A stretch of 64,000 bases of DNA from Wenyingzhuangia aestuarii (GCF_011927765.1 NZ_JAATJG010000016.1:1-64000); one strand, 5' to 3'; positions 35,635 to 44,779 are shown, numbered from the stretch's first letter. Notes: generated from the sequence alone by a model not told the origin. Numbers and translations: made by a program.

Positions 35635-36256
35635 AATCAATCTTATTGTAGCAGATGATCATCAATTATTTAGAGATGGATTAACTGCGCTGTTAAACAA
35701 ACATCCTTTTTTAAATGTATTGGCCACTGTAGAAGATGGATTAGAGTTGATTAAAGTACTAAAACAAGGAACTTTACCAGATATTATCCTACTAGATTTA
35801 TCTATGCCAAACATGAATGGTTTTGAAGTTTTAAAAACCATCAGAAAAAAATATGCTACCGTAAAAGCCATTGCCATTTCTATGCACGATGATGGAAACT
35901 ACATTGCCAAATGTGCAGAATATGGAGCTTTTGGTTACCTATTAAAAAACACCGATGAAGATGAGGTTATTGATGCTATTAAACAAGTCCACAATGGCTC
36001 TAAATACTACAACCAAGACTTGTCTAAAAAAATGATAGACAGCATGGCAGAGGTAAGAAGTGTTAAAAACCTAACCAAAAAAGAAACAGAAATTTTAGAT
36101 TTTTTATCTAGCGGATTAACCACCAAAGAAATTGCTTCTAAATTATATATTAGCACTAGAACTGTGGAAACCCACAGATCTAACATGTTAAAAAAACTAG
36201 AAGTAAAAAACACCGTAGAGTTAATTAACAAAGCCACTACTTTAAAGTTAATTTAG
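35627..36256 (+). CDS. LuxR/NarL-type response regulator
   Basis: A 209-aa regulator: receiver domain with acidic pair Asp10-Asp11 and phospho-acceptor Asp57 (DIILLDLSMP), and a C-terminal LuxR helix-turn-helix (about 148-200: LTKKETEILDFLSSGLTTKEIASKLYISTRTVETHRSNMLKKL). Partner of the upstream kinase by overlap of their reading frames. The first downstream gene, a tiny secreted repeat protein, is a candidate target. Confidence 0.94.
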   Translation: MNKINLIVADDHQLFRDGLTALLNKHPFLNVLATVEDGLELIKVLKQGTLPDIILLDLSMPNMNGFEVLKTIRKKYATVKAIAISMHDDGNYIAKCAEYGAFGYLLKNTDEDEVIDAIKQVHNGSKYYNQDLSKKMIDSMAEVRSVKNLTKKETEILDFLSSGLTTKEIASKLYISTRTVETHRSNMLKKLEVKNTVELINKATTLKLI

Positions 36257-36387
36257 AATGTATCCGTAAAAACACGTAGTTTTTTATACGTAAAACCACC
36301 ATAAAAAAATACCATATTTCTCATATTTCAAAACCCTCTTTTTGATTGTATTTTTATCATAAATAAATCAATAAAAGGAATAGTATT

Positions 36388-36681
36388 ATGAAGAATTTAA
36401 TTTGGGTTTTAGCAATTATGGTTGGAAGTAGTGTATGCGCTCAAAAGAAAAATGATTTGACGGGGCCAGAAGCAAAAAACTATAAACCTTGGCAACACAA
36501 AGCTAAAAGCACAACCGTAGTTAGCACCTCTAGTCAAAAAGATTTACAAGGTCCAGCGTATAAAAACTACAAACCTTGGAAAGACAACGCAGAACAAAAA
36601 AGTTATGCTATTGTTACAGACAACAGAAGAAACAACTTACAAGGACCAGCATACAAGAACTATAAGCCTTGGAAAAAATAG
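36388..36681 (+). CDS. Small secreted protein with three GPxxKNYKPW repeats
   Basis: A 97-aa protein not assigned to a family. After a signal peptide (MKNLIWVLAIMVGSSVCA) the mature 79 residues contain three copies of a 13-residue unit (23-35 DLTGPEAKNYKPW, 52-64 DLQGPAYKNYKPW, 83-95 NLQGPAYKNYKPW), separated by Lys/Ser/Thr-rich linkers of 16 and 18 residues. The mature protein is highly basic, with one Trp and paired Lys per repeat. The near-identical repeats, with similar DNA, imply duplication and constraint. It lies 131 nt after the response regulator. Binding of a polyanion or peptidoglycan is possible but unsupported. Confidence 0.8.
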   Translation: MKNLIWVLAIMVGSSVCAQKKNDLTGPEAKNYKPWQHKAKSTTVVSTSSQKDLQGPAYKNYKPWKDNAEQKSYAIVTDNRRNNLQGPAYKNYKPWKK

Positions 36682-36727
36682 TGTTCTATACAACCTAAGA
36701 AAAAAAAGATAGATAGACACTAAAGGA

Positions 36728-36877
36728 ATGGACGAACTTTTAGAAATGTATACCCGAAGAATAGATCCTGTGGAGCTTTTGTTACAAAAAACAAAATCTC
36801 CCGAAAGACGAATTCAATTAACAGAAAGATTACTTGAAATATATAGGGCTATATATGAGATAAAAAAAAGAATGTAA
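36728..36877 (+). CDS. Hypothetical 49-aa helical protein
   Basis: Short ORF starting MDELLEMYTRRIDPVELLL and ending YRAIYEIKKRM. The sequence is amphipathic, with heptad-like Leu/Ile spacing, many Arg/Lys/Glu and no signal peptide. A purine-rich AAAGGA directly touches the ATG, closer than a normal ribosome site. It follows the KNYKPW gene by 46 nt and precedes the shared terminator at 36938, so it could be the last gene of that transcript. Coding status is uncertain but composition favours a real small protein. Confidence 0.45.
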   Translation: MDELLEMYTRRIDPVELLLQKTKSPERRIQLTERLLEIYRAIYEIKKRM

Positions 36878-36937
36878 CACACAGTATTCATTTAAACCAA
36901 AAAAATGATTTAAAAAAATTGAGGTTGGTAGTTAGTT

Positions 36938-36971
36938 AAAAAGCTTTCTGAGTATTTTCAGAAAGCTTTTT
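36938..36971. terminator. Bidirectional terminator before the rhodanese gene
   Basis: 14-bp arms AAAAAGCTTTCTGA / TCAGAAAGCTTTTT (36938-36951, 36958-36971) with a 6-nt loop, between convergent transcripts. Confidence 0.9.
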
Positions 36972-36994
36972 TTATATCTAAAGGCAACCTAAAT

Positions 36995-37282
36995 CTATAG
37001 GTATTGATCTACATTTTCCCAAGGTCCTCCGTTAATAACATCTACACCATGTTGTTTTAAAAAATCTGTTGCCTGTTGGCTTCTTGCTCCACTTCTACAA
37101 ACTGCAATAACTTGCTTACCATAATCTTTTACCACACTTACTTTTCCTGGTAAAGTTTGTAAAATAATGTGTTCAGAACCTGCAACATGTCCTTCTGCAA
37201 ATTCTTCATTAGTTCTAACATCTAAAACTACAGCTCCATTCTTTAAATACTCCTGAATTTTCTCGTTATCAAATTGACTCAT
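36995..37282 (-). CDS. Single-domain rhodanese-like sulfurtransferase
   Basis: A 95-aa rhodanese with the catalytic loop VCRSGARS (active Cys) and the DVRTNEEFAEGHVAGSEHI N-terminal motif. No signal peptide, hence cytoplasmic. It moves sulfane sulfur from a donor to thiophilic acceptors; the partner is unknown. Single gene with a TAnnTTTG box upstream, divergent from era. Confidence 0.93.
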   Translation of the reverse strand: MSQFDNEKIQEYLKNGAVVLDVRTNEEFAEGHVAGSEHIILQTLPGKVSVVKDYGKQVIAVCRSGARSQQATDFLKQHGVDVINGGPWENVDQYL

Positions 37283-37305
37283 GATCTAAATTTTATTTAT
37301 ACCAA

Positions 37306-37313
37306 CAAATTTA
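37306..37313 (-). promoter_or_regulatory. -7 box for the rhodanese gene
   Basis: TAAATTTG on the minus strand, 24 nt upstream of the start; a TTG at 37332-37330 is 16 nt further up. Confidence 0.5.
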
Positions 37314-37398
37314 CTAATTGTTTTAGTATCAACATAGCTTAATGCCGTACAAAATAATACTTTAACAAATACCTCTTTATTCTTAATATTGGTTTACG

Positions 37399-37406
37399 TA
37401 ACTTTG
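37399..37406 (+). promoter_or_regulatory. -7 box for era
   Basis: TAACTTTG, 17 nt upstream of the era start; short leader. No good TTG at -33. Confidence 0.5.
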
Positions 37407-37423
37407 CAGTTCAATTAACACAC

Positions 37424-38305
37424 ATGACACACAAAGCCGGTTTTGTAAATATTATTGGAAATCCTAATGTTGGGAAATCTACCTTAATGAATGCCTTTGT
37501 TGGAGAGAAGTTATCTATTATAACCTCAAAAGCACAAACGACTAGACACCGTATATTAGGAATCGTTAATGGAGATGACTACCAAATTATGTTTTCTGAC
37601 ACTCCAGGGATTATTAAGCCTGCCTACGAAATGCAAACTTCTATGATGGATTTTGTAAAATCTGCCTTTGAAGATGCCGATGTTTTAATCTATATGGTTG
37701 AAATTGGAGAGAAAGAATTAAAAGATGAAGCCTTCTTTAATAAAATTCAAAGCTCTAAAGTTCCTGTAATGTTGTTGATCAATAAAATTGACACTTCTAA
37801 CCAAGAAGAAATTGAAGAAAAGTTAGCTTACTGGGAAGAAAAAGTTCCTAGAGCAAACGTGTATTTAATTTCGGCTTTGGAAAAATTTAATATAGAACCT
37901 GTTTTTGAAAAAATAAAGGAGCTTTTACCAGCTTCTCCAGCATTTTATCCTAAAGATCAGTTAACGGATAAGCCAGAACGTTTCTTTGTAAACGAAGCTA
38001 TTCGCGAGAAAATATTATTAAACTATAAAAAGGAAATTCCTTATGCTGTTGAAATTGAAACAGAGGAATTTTTTGAAGAAGATAACATTATCCGTCTTCG
38101 TTCTATTATTATGGTAGAGCGTGAAACACAAAAAGGAATTATTATTGGTCACAAAGGAGCTGCTCTTAAAAAAGTAGGAATGGAGGCTAGAAAAGATTTA
38201 GAAATCTTTTTTGATAAAAAAGTTTTCTTAGAACTATATGTAAAAGTGAACAAAAACTGGAGATCTAACGACAGACAGTTAAAACGTTTTGGATATAAAG
38301 ACTAA
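37424..38305 (+). CDS. era: GTPase Era
   Basis: A 293-aa Ras-like GTPase plus KH domain. G1 GNPNVGKST (12-20), G2 SKAQTTRHRILG, G3 DTPG, G4 NKID, G5 region ISAL; the C-terminal KH domain contains the signature EIETEEFFEEDNIIRLRSIIMVERETQKGIIIGHKGAALKKVG, here recognised by IIGHKGAALKKVG. Era binds the 3' end of 16S rRNA and helps mature the 30S subunit. Monocistronic, ended by the terminator at 38304. Confidence 0.97.
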   Translation: MTHKAGFVNIIGNPNVGKSTLMNAFVGEKLSIITSKAQTTRHRILGIVNGDDYQIMFSDTPGIIKPAYEMQTSMMDFVKSAFEDADVLIYMVEIGEKELKDEAFFNKIQSSKVPVMLLINKIDTSNQEEIEEKLAYWEEKVPRANVYLISALEKFNIEPVFEKIKELLPASPAFYPKDQLTDKPERFFVNEAIREKILLNYKKEIPYAVEIETEEFFEEDNIIRLRSIIMVERETQKGIIIGHKGAALKKVGMEARKDLEIFFDKKVFLELYVKVNKNWRSNDRQLKRFGYKD

Positions 38306-38340
38306 AAAAAAAAGCAACTCTTAAGAGTTGCTTTTTTTTT
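38304..38340. terminator. Bidirectional terminator era / DinB-like
   Basis: Perfect palindrome AAGCAACTCTTAAGAGTTGCTT (core) embedded in A10 and T10 runs; serves two convergent genes. Confidence 0.9.
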
Positions 38341-38855
38341 TATGCTATAAAGTAGTTCTCTTTTAAAAAAGAAACGTGATGTTTTACATGGCCAATGCAA
38401 ATAAACCCAAAGATTAATGGACTCACATCAATACCTGTACATACTCCTGTTTTTAAAAACATTTCTTCTGTAAAGTTCTGAAACTGATATATTGTAGCTT
38501 TTCTAACTACTTTAAACTCTTCTAACAAATCTTCTACAGTTCTGTTTTTTACGTTCGTATTTTTAGCATATTTGTCTTCTTCAAAGCCTAACAACTCTTG
38601 TTGTTCTCCTCTAACCAATGCTAAGGCTCTATAAGCCATTATTCTTTCCGTATCAATTAAGTGTTGTAAAATATCTTTAGGAGTCCATTTACCTGGCTTA
38701 TATTGATAATCTTGATTTTTAATAAAATCTGCTTTTAAAACTTCTAGTTCATTTTCTGTAGCCTTTAACTCCTCCACAACATCAATTCCATCAGCTATTA
38801 AATCGATGTATCGATCATAGAAAAAAGGCATTTCTTTAATTTGACTCTTATTCAT
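38340..38855 (-). CDS. DinB superfamily protein
   Basis: A 171-aa four-helix-bundle protein. Three candidate metal His are seen: DILQHLIDTERI, and GHVKHHVSFLKENY near the C-terminus, in the DinB/YfiT arrangement. Members are metal-dependent transferases or thiol-linked enzymes of mostly unknown activity. Starts 4 nt after remB on the same strand. Its stop overlaps the end of the bidirectional terminator. Confidence 0.88.
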   Translation of the reverse strand: MNKSQIKEMPFFYDRYIDLIADGIDVVEELKATENELEVLKADFIKNQDYQYKPGKWTPKDILQHLIDTERIMAYRALALVRGEQQELLGFEEDKYAKNTNVKNRTVEDLLEEFKVVRKATIYQFQNFTEEMFLKTGVCTGIDVSPLIFGFICIGHVKHHVSFLKENYFIA

Positions 38856-38859
38856 ACAT

Positions 38860-40557
38860 TTAAAAATCTCTATAATTATTAAATAAATCTGCTTTTACTC
38901 CTACGGTAAACCATTGCGTATTTTCTGTATTAAAAGTAAAACCAGTAGACTCTGGTGCAATTCCAACTCTTGTGATAGCACTGTCTGAACTAAAGTTTCT
39001 TAACAAAACTGCTGAATATACTTTTAAATTGTTTGATGGATTTACCAAATAACTAACCTCTACATCTACATTTAAAATATCTGCTAAATTTCCTTGTTTA
39101 TTTTTTTGGTTATAATCTTCACTTCTATTACCTGAATCTACAAAAATATTTCCTCCATAAGAAATCTGGTTAACATCATCCGCTACATCAAAATCAAATC
39201 CTTTTTGACCTAAGACTAATTTGGTATTTACTCCCCATCTATTTTTGTTATAACGAGCTATAAAAATAGCCTCCCAAAAGTTAGCTCCCCATAAATGCGC
39301 TAAAGACTGCCCAAAATGTGCATAATTATGTTGTTCTTCATGAGAATATGTAAAAGGCTTTACTTTATTGTATTCTGCTTGTAACATTAATCCTTCTACT
39401 TTAAAAGCATCAAAAAATTTGGCTCCAAGCTGTAACGCATATTTGTTTCCCCAATAACCATCTGATTTAAAGAATTCATCTGCAGAAAACTCATCTAACA
39501 AAAACTGAGAATACACATAATTGTTTTTTCCAATTTTTACTTTAGCATCCATACCAACTACTCCACTTCCAGCATCTTCCCCATTTGCAAATTCAATGTT
39601 TTTATAAAAAATAATTGGATTAAAATATTCTGCTTGCATAGAACCTGAAGTTCCTGAATTGTCTGATATAATTCCTTCAAAGAAACCAAGGTTCAACTCG
39701 GGAATTACATTCCAACTTAAATGATGAAAGACTCCATATTTTCTTTTATGTGCAGCATTGTTTGCAGGATCATTATCTATAGAAGAATTAAAATCTCGTA
39801 ACCAAGTCCAAATGTTTGTATACTGTACCTTTCCTACAGTGGTAGTTAATTTTGCATAAGTACTAGGTGCTGCAACATCTGACAAAAACAAAGAGCGATA
39901 TCCATCTCCTATAAAGTTTTGTCCGTGTCCAAATTGAACATTAAAAAACTTGTTAGGTGTATAAGAAATATAACCTGTAGAAATTCCATAATCAAACCCT
40001 GTTTCTCCAAAACCTTTAGCTTTTCCTCTACCTGGAATAATTCCAGCTCCATCTTCTGGTTGTTGAATTTTTATATACTCATAAATATATTGAGGAAATT
40101 TGGCTTGTGTTTCAAAAGCAGATGCTGAAAAAGATAGTTTTTTTCCTAACTGACCTTCTATTTTTAAAATTCTGGTATTATTAATAGTTGTACCAATGTT
40201 TCCGTTTTCTTTACCTATACCAACATCTAGCAAAGCATCTAAATTTACCCAATAATCGTTTCCTCTTATTTCAGCCAAATGTTCATTCCACAACTTTCTA
40301 CCTCCCCAAGATTTTTTAGACTTAAACAAAGACGATTTGTAAGCATCTAAGCCTGCATCTTTGCTAACTACATTGTATATATATGGTTTTATAGACGTGT
40401 GACTATTTTCTGCCTCATAAATTCCTTTTTCAAACACACTGTAATTATTGTGATTAAAAGGAATTCTTAACTGACTTGAATGTTCTGGAAATTCTTGTTT
40501 TTCTTGTGCTTGAACAAATCCTGCACTTAAAATAATTATTGAAAGTAGTTTTTTCAT
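38860..40557 (-). CDS. remB: Outer-membrane protein, probably gliding-motility protein RemB
   Basis: A 565-aa protein with signal peptide (GFVQA-QE). It lacks known enzyme motifs; the body alternates short hydrophobic strands, suggesting a beta-barrel or surface protein. The stretch [23 protein letters not shown] resembles RemB, which in Flavobacterium johnsoniae is a cell-surface protein needed for full gliding. Gliding genes proper (gld, spr) are not in the window. It overlaps the acetyltransferase gene upstream by 4 nt, which fits with surface polysaccharide and motility being linked. Family match from memory; a Wzi-like capsule protein is an alternative. Confidence 0.6.
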   Translation of the reverse strand: MKKLLSIIILSAGFVQAQEKQEFPEHSSQLRIPFNHNNYSVFEKGIYEAENSHTSIKPYIYNVVSKDAGLDAYKSSLFKSKKSWGGRKLWNEHLAEIRGNDYWVNLDALLDVGIGKENGNIGTTINNTRILKIEGQLGKKLSFSASAFETQAKFPQYIYEYIKIQQPEDGAGIIPGRGKAKGFGETGFDYGISTGYISYTPNKFFNVQFGHGQNFIGDGYRSLFLSDVAAPSTYAKLTTTVGKVQYTNIWTWLRDFNSSIDNDPANNAAHKRKYGVFHHLSWNVIPELNLGFFEGIISDNSGTSGSMQAEYFNPIIFYKNIEFANGEDAGSGVVGMDAKVKIGKNNYVYSQFLLDEFSADEFFKSDGYWGNKYALQLGAKFFDAFKVEGLMLQAEYNKVKPFTYSHEEQHNYAHFGQSLAHLWGANFWEAIFIARYNKNRWGVNTKLVLGQKGFDFDVADDVNQISYGGNIFVDSGNRSEDYNQKNKQGNLADILNVDVEVSYLVNPSNNLKVYSAVLLRNFSSDSAITRVGIAPESTGFTFNTENTQWFTVGVKADLFNNYRDF

Positions 40558-41135
40558 AAGTTGATTCTTGATACTTTTCCGTTTTCTAGTTTATATTCTT
40601 GTAATGATTCTGAACAAACAGCAAAGCCATCAGCATCAAAATTTAATCTGTGACCATATTCACTTACCCATCCTATTTGTTTTGATGGATTTCCTACCAC
40701 TAATGCATAAGGTAAAATTTCTTTGGTAACTACTGCTCCCGCACCAATCATAGCATATTCTCCAATAGAATTCCCACAAACAATAGTTGCATTTGCCCCT
40801 ATACTTGCTCCTTTTTTAACTAAGGTTTCTTTATATTCATCTTTACGAACAACAGCACTACGTGGATTGATTACATTGGTAAACACCATAGAAGGACCTA
40901 AAAACACATCATCTTCGCAAGCCACCCCTGTGTATATAGAAACATTGTTTTGTACTTTAACATTACTCCCTAATTTTACAAAAGGAGAAACAACAACATT
41001 TTGTCCTATATTACATCTTTCTCCAATATCTGCATGAGACATAATGTGTGAAAAATGCCAAATTTTGGTTCCTTTTCCTATTCTACATCCATCATCCACT
41101 ACAGATGTTTCATGTGCAAAGTATTCTTTAGTCAT
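40554..41135 (-). CDS. Sugar N-acetyltransferase, left-handed beta-helix (WbpD/WlbB type)
   Basis: A 193-aa hexapeptide-repeat acyltransferase. The opening [24 protein letters not shown] with IGQNVVVSP and the block [19 protein letters not shown] are characteristic of UDP-2-acetamido-3-amino-glucuronate acetyltransferases, which make 2,3-diacetamido uronic acid sugars for O-antigen or capsule. First gene of the unit with remB and DinB. Exact sugar not proven. Confidence 0.85.
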   Translation of the reverse strand: MTKEYFAHETSVVDDGCRIGKGTKIWHFSHIMSHADIGERCNIGQNVVVSPFVKLGSNVKVQNNVSIYTGVACEDDVFLGPSMVFTNVINPRSAVVRKDEYKETLVKKGASIGANATIVCGNSIGEYAMIGAGAVVTKEILPYALVVGNPSKQIGWVSEYGHRLNFDADGFAVCSESLQEYKLENGKVSRINL

Positions 41136-41192
41136 TCGTTAGTTTTGGTTTATTTTAAAAGTACAGAACAATTTAAAAAGAGACAATAATAT

Positions 41193-42107
41193 TTAGAGTA
41201 GTTTTTCTTTCCAGTTGTTCCATTGATATTTTTTAGCAAAAAGAAAAAGTAAAAACGGATATAAAACAGCAATCAACAATAATTCTATTGCTAAATTAGG
41301 TTCCGAAAAATCTTTAAAAATCGCATAAGTCTGAAAAGCTGTCCAATCTGTAGTAATCAACAATGCGGTAATTAAATTATTAGCTGCATGAAAACCTAAA
41401 GACAACTCTATTCCCTCATCCATTAAAGTTATAATCCCCAACAACAAACCTGTTCCTATGTAAAAAACCATAATACCATTTCCTAATTTAGCAACCTCTG
41501 GGTTAGCAATATGCATCAATCCAAAAGTAACAGAAGTAACTAATAATGGGAACCAATTGGTTTTACTTATCCAACCTAAACCTTGCATTAAGTAACCTCT
41601 AAATACGTATTCTTCAAAACTTGTTTGGATAGGAATCATAATGATAGCTACACAAAAAAGAATGACAAATTTTACAGGTTTAAAGTTTAGTACAACCTCT
41701 TCCGGACTTAAAAACACTCCTAACAATATAATGACAGCACTTATAAAACCCCACAATAAAAAAGAAAACTGAATTCTTTTCACATCAATTTTAGGTCTAC
41801 TTGTACTAAACAGAGACCAATTAAGTTTATGTATTTTAGTCACTACAAAATACAAAGCCAAAAGACCTCCTACAAAAGGTAACATCATGTAAATTAAACT
41901 TACATTGCTATCTAACAAGGTCATTAAATAAGTAAAATCTTCTATTCTAGAACCATCAGCTTCACCTGTATTTACTTTGGATGCGATTACTAAATTATAA
42001 GGTAAAGAGAACAAACCTGTAACAATTACTACAATTACAATTCCAGCAATATATAGTAACGGATGTGTTTTTCCTTTACCTGCTTGTGTTATATATTTAT
42101 TTTCCAT
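41193..42107 (-). CDS. CPBP family intramembrane metalloprotease (Abi)
   Basis: A 304-aa protein with about eight helices and the three CPBP motifs: EEYVFRGYLMQ (EExxxR), FGLMHI (His) and GFHAANNLI (HxxxN). CPBP proteins are glutamic-type intramembrane peptidases, related to prenyl-protein proteases. It overlaps menC by 19 nt, so translation is coupled; a link with prenyl/quinone membrane metabolism is only speculation. Confidence 0.92.
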   Translation of the reverse strand: MENKYITQAGKGKTHPLLYIAGIVIVVIVTGLFSLPYNLVIASKVNTGEADGSRIEDFTYLMTLLDSNVSLIYMMLPFVGGLLALYFVVTKIHKLNWSLFSTSRPKIDVKRIQFSFLLWGFISAVIILLGVFLSPEEVVLNFKPVKFVILFCVAIIMIPIQTSFEEYVFRGYLMQGLGWISKTNWFPLLVTSVTFGLMHIANPEVAKLGNGIMVFYIGTGLLLGIITLMDEGIELSLGFHAANNLITALLITTDWTAFQTYAIFKDFSEPNLAIELLLIAVLYPFLLFLFAKKYQWNNWKEKLL

Positions 42108-43123
42108 GCTTTGCTAGTATTGTATTGAATGTTTCCATGAACAACTTCTAGAGGACTCTGAATATTATTGGTATACAAACTTCCGGTTCCTAAACCTTGT
42201 GGCAATGTAACCCCCAAAGTATAGGTATACTGACTAATTGCATTTAACCCTATATTGCTCTCTAAGGCAGATGTGATCCAGTAAGGAATATTCTGTTTAT
42301 TCGCTAAATCAATCCACTCATTACTTCCTTTAATTCCTCCAACCAAACTTGGTTTTAGAATAATGTACTGAGGGTTTATTTCTTCTATTATTTGTTGTTT
42401 GACTTCAGCATTAAAAACTCCAATCAACTCTTCATCTAAAGCAATAGGAACAGGAGTCTGCTTACACAATTCTTTCATGGCTTTTAACTGCCCATGTTTA
42501 ATGGGTTGTTCTATTGAATGGATTTCTAAATTGGCCAAAGACTCTAACTTGGTTAGGGCATTTTCTGGAGTAAAAGCTCCATTAGCATCAACTCTTAAAG
42601 TAATTTCTTTTGATGAGTATTGATTTCTTATTGCTTTTAATAATTTAAGTTCTGTTTCAAAATCAATGGCACCAATTTTCATTTTTATAGTGGTGAATCC
42701 TGCTTTTAATTTTGATGCTATTTGCTCTTGCATAAAAGTTTCACTTCCCATCCAAACCAAACCGTTAATAGGAATACTTGCTTTTTTTTTGGTAAAATCC
42801 GATGGAAACAAATCAAAACCTGTAGTACTGCCTAAAGACAAAAAAGCCTGCTCCAATCCAAATTGGATGGATGGAAATTCTATTAATTGCACTAATAACT
42901 CCGAAAGTCCTAAATGAATATGATTACATGCCCAGACAAGTTTAGCTTCGTAATCTGGTCTATCATCAGCACTTAAGCCTCTAAACAATCCTGTTTCACC
43001 ATAACCTATTTTTCCTTCATTTTCTAAAATGATAAAATAAGTTTCTTTGGTTCTTAACACTCCTCTTGAGGTTCCTGAGGCTTGCTTAAAATTTAAAATA
43101 TATTTTTTATAGCTTGCTTTCAT
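42089..43123 (-). CDS. menC: o-Succinylbenzoate synthase MenC
   Basis: A 344-aa enolase-superfamily enzyme dehydrating SHCHC to o-succinylbenzoate for menaquinone. Catalytic and metal features: TIKMKIGA (Lys-x-Lys acid/base), LRVDANGAF (metal Asp), IEQPIKHG (metal Glu), IALDEELIG (metal Asp, Glu) and YIILKPSLVGG (Lys base). The product is the substrate of MenE. It overlaps the CPBP gene and is preceded by the terminator of the SRPBCC gene. Confidence 0.94.
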   Translation of the reverse strand: MKASYKKYILNFKQASGTSRGVLRTKETYFIILENEGKIGYGETGLFRGLSADDRPDYEAKLVWACNHIHLGLSELLVQLIEFPSIQFGLEQAFLSLGSTTGFDLFPSDFTKKKASIPINGLVWMGSETFMQEQIASKLKAGFTTIKMKIGAIDFETELKLLKAIRNQYSSKEITLRVDANGAFTPENALTKLESLANLEIHSIEQPIKHGQLKAMKELCKQTPVPIALDEELIGVFNAEVKQQIIEEINPQYIILKPSLVGGIKGSNEWIDLANKQNIPYWITSALESNIGLNAISQYTYTLGVTLPQGLGTGSLYTNNIQSPLEVVHGNIQYNTSKAWKINI

Positions 43124-43128
43124 ACACT

Positions 43129-43157
43129 AAAAAAACCTTTTGACTTTCATCAAAAGG
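43129..43157 (-). terminator. Terminator after the SRPBCC gene
   Basis: On the minus strand CCTTTTGA, a 6-nt loop and TCAAAAGG (43157-43136) are followed by seven T. It touches the menC start, so menC needs a promoter overlapping this hairpin or some read-through. Confidence 0.8.
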
Positions 43158-43181
43158 CTTCTATTTTATTTGTTACTCTTC

Positions 43182-43712
43182 TTAGTTTTCTAAATTAGAT
43201 TTTGCTGTGGTTAGACCCTTTGTAAAATCATCCCCTAAAATCTTGTCCATATCTACAAACATCATAAAAATGCTTTCTAAAAAACCAAGATTTCCATTGT
43301 ATCCCCATATAACTTCTGTACCATTTGGCACGGATTTAAACTTTAAAAATCCTTGAGAGGTAGATTCAAAAGGTTCTTCAAATCTTAATTCAGATATAAT
43401 TTCTTTATTTTGCTTAATATCTGTAATCTCTTGCTCACCAGTTCCCACTTCTTTGTGTGTAGAAACCCATCTGTGTACAGAACCTACAGTATTTCCTGCT
43501 CCTCTATATTCGTGAACAGTTTTAGGATCTCTTGCTTGCCAAGGAGAATATTCTTCCATGTTTTGCAAAGACAAAAAATAATCAAACACCACATCTACAG
43601 GTTTTTCTATAACTACAGAGCGTTGTACTGTTGTTTCTTTTGGAGCCATAATTCCTACAATGATAATGGCAACTATAATTACTACTGATCCGTATAGGAA
43701 AAACTTTTTCAT
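43182..43712 (-). CDS. SRPBCC (START-like) family protein, membrane-anchored
   Basis: A 176-aa protein with one N-terminal helix (about 5-22) and then a Bet v1-like fold: VQRSVVIEKPVDVVFDYFLSLQNMEEYSPWQARDP, with TVHEYRGAGNTVGSVHRW and later strands. Members bind hydrophobic ligands. Single gene between menA and menC; possibly quinone-related but nothing specific is seen. Confidence 0.88.
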   Translation of the reverse strand: MKKFFLYGSVVIIVAIIIVGIMAPKETTVQRSVVIEKPVDVVFDYFLSLQNMEEYSPWQARDPKTVHEYRGAGNTVGSVHRWVSTHKEVGTGEQEITDIKQNKEIISELRFEEPFESTSQGFLKFKSVPNGTEVIWGYNGNLGFLESIFMMFVDMDKILGDDFTKGLTTAKSNLEN

Positions 43713-43812
43713 AATATTCTTCTTTTAATTGTTAATCTAAGATAAAAAAATAATCTCTTTTTCTGTATTTAAACCTAGGCTTCCTGTTATTCTATTGATG
43801 AGATATAAAATT

Positions 43813-44700
43813 CTATAATAAACCTATTCCAAATAAAATAGCAAAGAGAAACGTACTTAACGCTACTTTTTTTAATTCTGGATCTAATACAGCTTCATTA
43901 TTATGCATTACTACTTTTATGTGTTTTGCTAAAGGAATAAAAGCTACTAAAAATAAAAACTCTTGATAAGAACCGGTATTTAAAACAGTATAAGTTATAA
44001 CAGTTAGCATTCCTCCAAAAATTAAAAAGTAATGATAAATTTTTGCTTTTTGCACCCCCAACTTAACTGCCAAAGTATTTTTATTGGCTAAAATATCCGA
44101 AGCTCTATCTCTCATATTGTTTAAATTTAGAACGGCTACACTAAACAATCCAATACTAATGGCTGGTAAAAAAGACAATACATCTACTTTTTGAATAAAT
44201 AAGAATTCACAACCTACAACTCCTAACAATCCAAAAAACAAAAAGACAAATACATCTCCAAAACCAGAATAACCATATGCTTTTTTACCCATGGTATATT
44301 TAATTGCTGCTCCAATAGATGCCAATCCTAGCACGAAAAAAACAATAGAAAGCACAAAATTCTCACTACCAAAAGAAACATAAATTAAACCTATAGCAAT
44401 AAGTAAGGTAATTAAAATGGTAATATAAATTCCTTTTAACATTTGCTGTGGGCTAATAGCACCACTTTGCAAAGCTCTCTGTGGCCCTACTCTATTTTCA
44501 TTATCAGTTCCTTTTACACCATCACCGTAATCATTGGCAAAATTAGAAAGCACCTGAAAACCTACCGTGGTTAACAAAGCCAATGCACAAATATCCCAAC
44601 GAAACATTCCTTTTGATGCCGCTAAAAAACTACCTACAATAATACCCGATAGCGATAAAGGCAAGGTTCTTAATCTTGCTGCTTGTATCCAATGTTTCAT
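43813..44700 (-). CDS. menA: 1,4-Dihydroxy-2-naphthoate polyprenyltransferase MenA
   Basis: A UbiA-type membrane prenyltransferase, 295 aa, nine hydrophobic helices. The two Asp-rich motifs that bind prenyl diphosphate-Mg are NFANDYGDGVKGTDNENR, here NDYGDGVKGTD, and NNMRDRASD. It joins DHNA and the isoprenoid tail, giving demethylmenaquinone. Start at MKHWIQAARLRT (44700) is preferred: an ATG 12 nt upstream precedes it, but MenA proteins begin at this helix. The terminator of the upstream Fe-S gene overlaps the region just before. Confidence 0.94.
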   Translation of the reverse strand: MKHWIQAARLRTLPLSLSGIIVGSFLAASKGMFRWDICALALLTTVGFQVLSNFANDYGDGVKGTDNENRVGPQRALQSGAISPQQMLKGIYITILITLLIAIGLIYVSFGSENFVLSIVFFVLGLASIGAAIKYTMGKKAYGYSGFGDVFVFLFFGLLGVVGCEFLFIQKVDVLSFLPAISIGLFSVAVLNLNNMRDRASDILANKNTLAVKLGVQKAKIYHYFLIFGGMLTVITYTVLNTGSYQEFLFLVAFIPLAKHIKVVMHNNEAVLDPELKKVALSTFLFAILFGIGLL

Positions 44701-44711
44701 ATTTTTAAACA

Positions 44712-44759
44712 TAAAAAAAGTGACTATTCCACTTAAACAAGTACTGCATAGTCACTTTT
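44712..44759 (-). terminator. Terminator after the Fe-S protein pair
   Basis: AAAAGTGACTAT / ATAGTCACTTTT arms (44716-44727, 44748-44759) enclosing a smaller ACTT/AAGT hairpin, followed on the minus strand by a T-run. It lies directly before menA. Confidence 0.85.
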
Positions 44760-44779
44760 ATATTTTTTGATTTTTTTAA

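Noticed and set aside
36257-36300. Imperfect hairpin after the response regulator (GTAAAAAC / GTTTTTTATAC)
   Set aside because: Weak and AT-only; not convincing as a terminator or attenuator.
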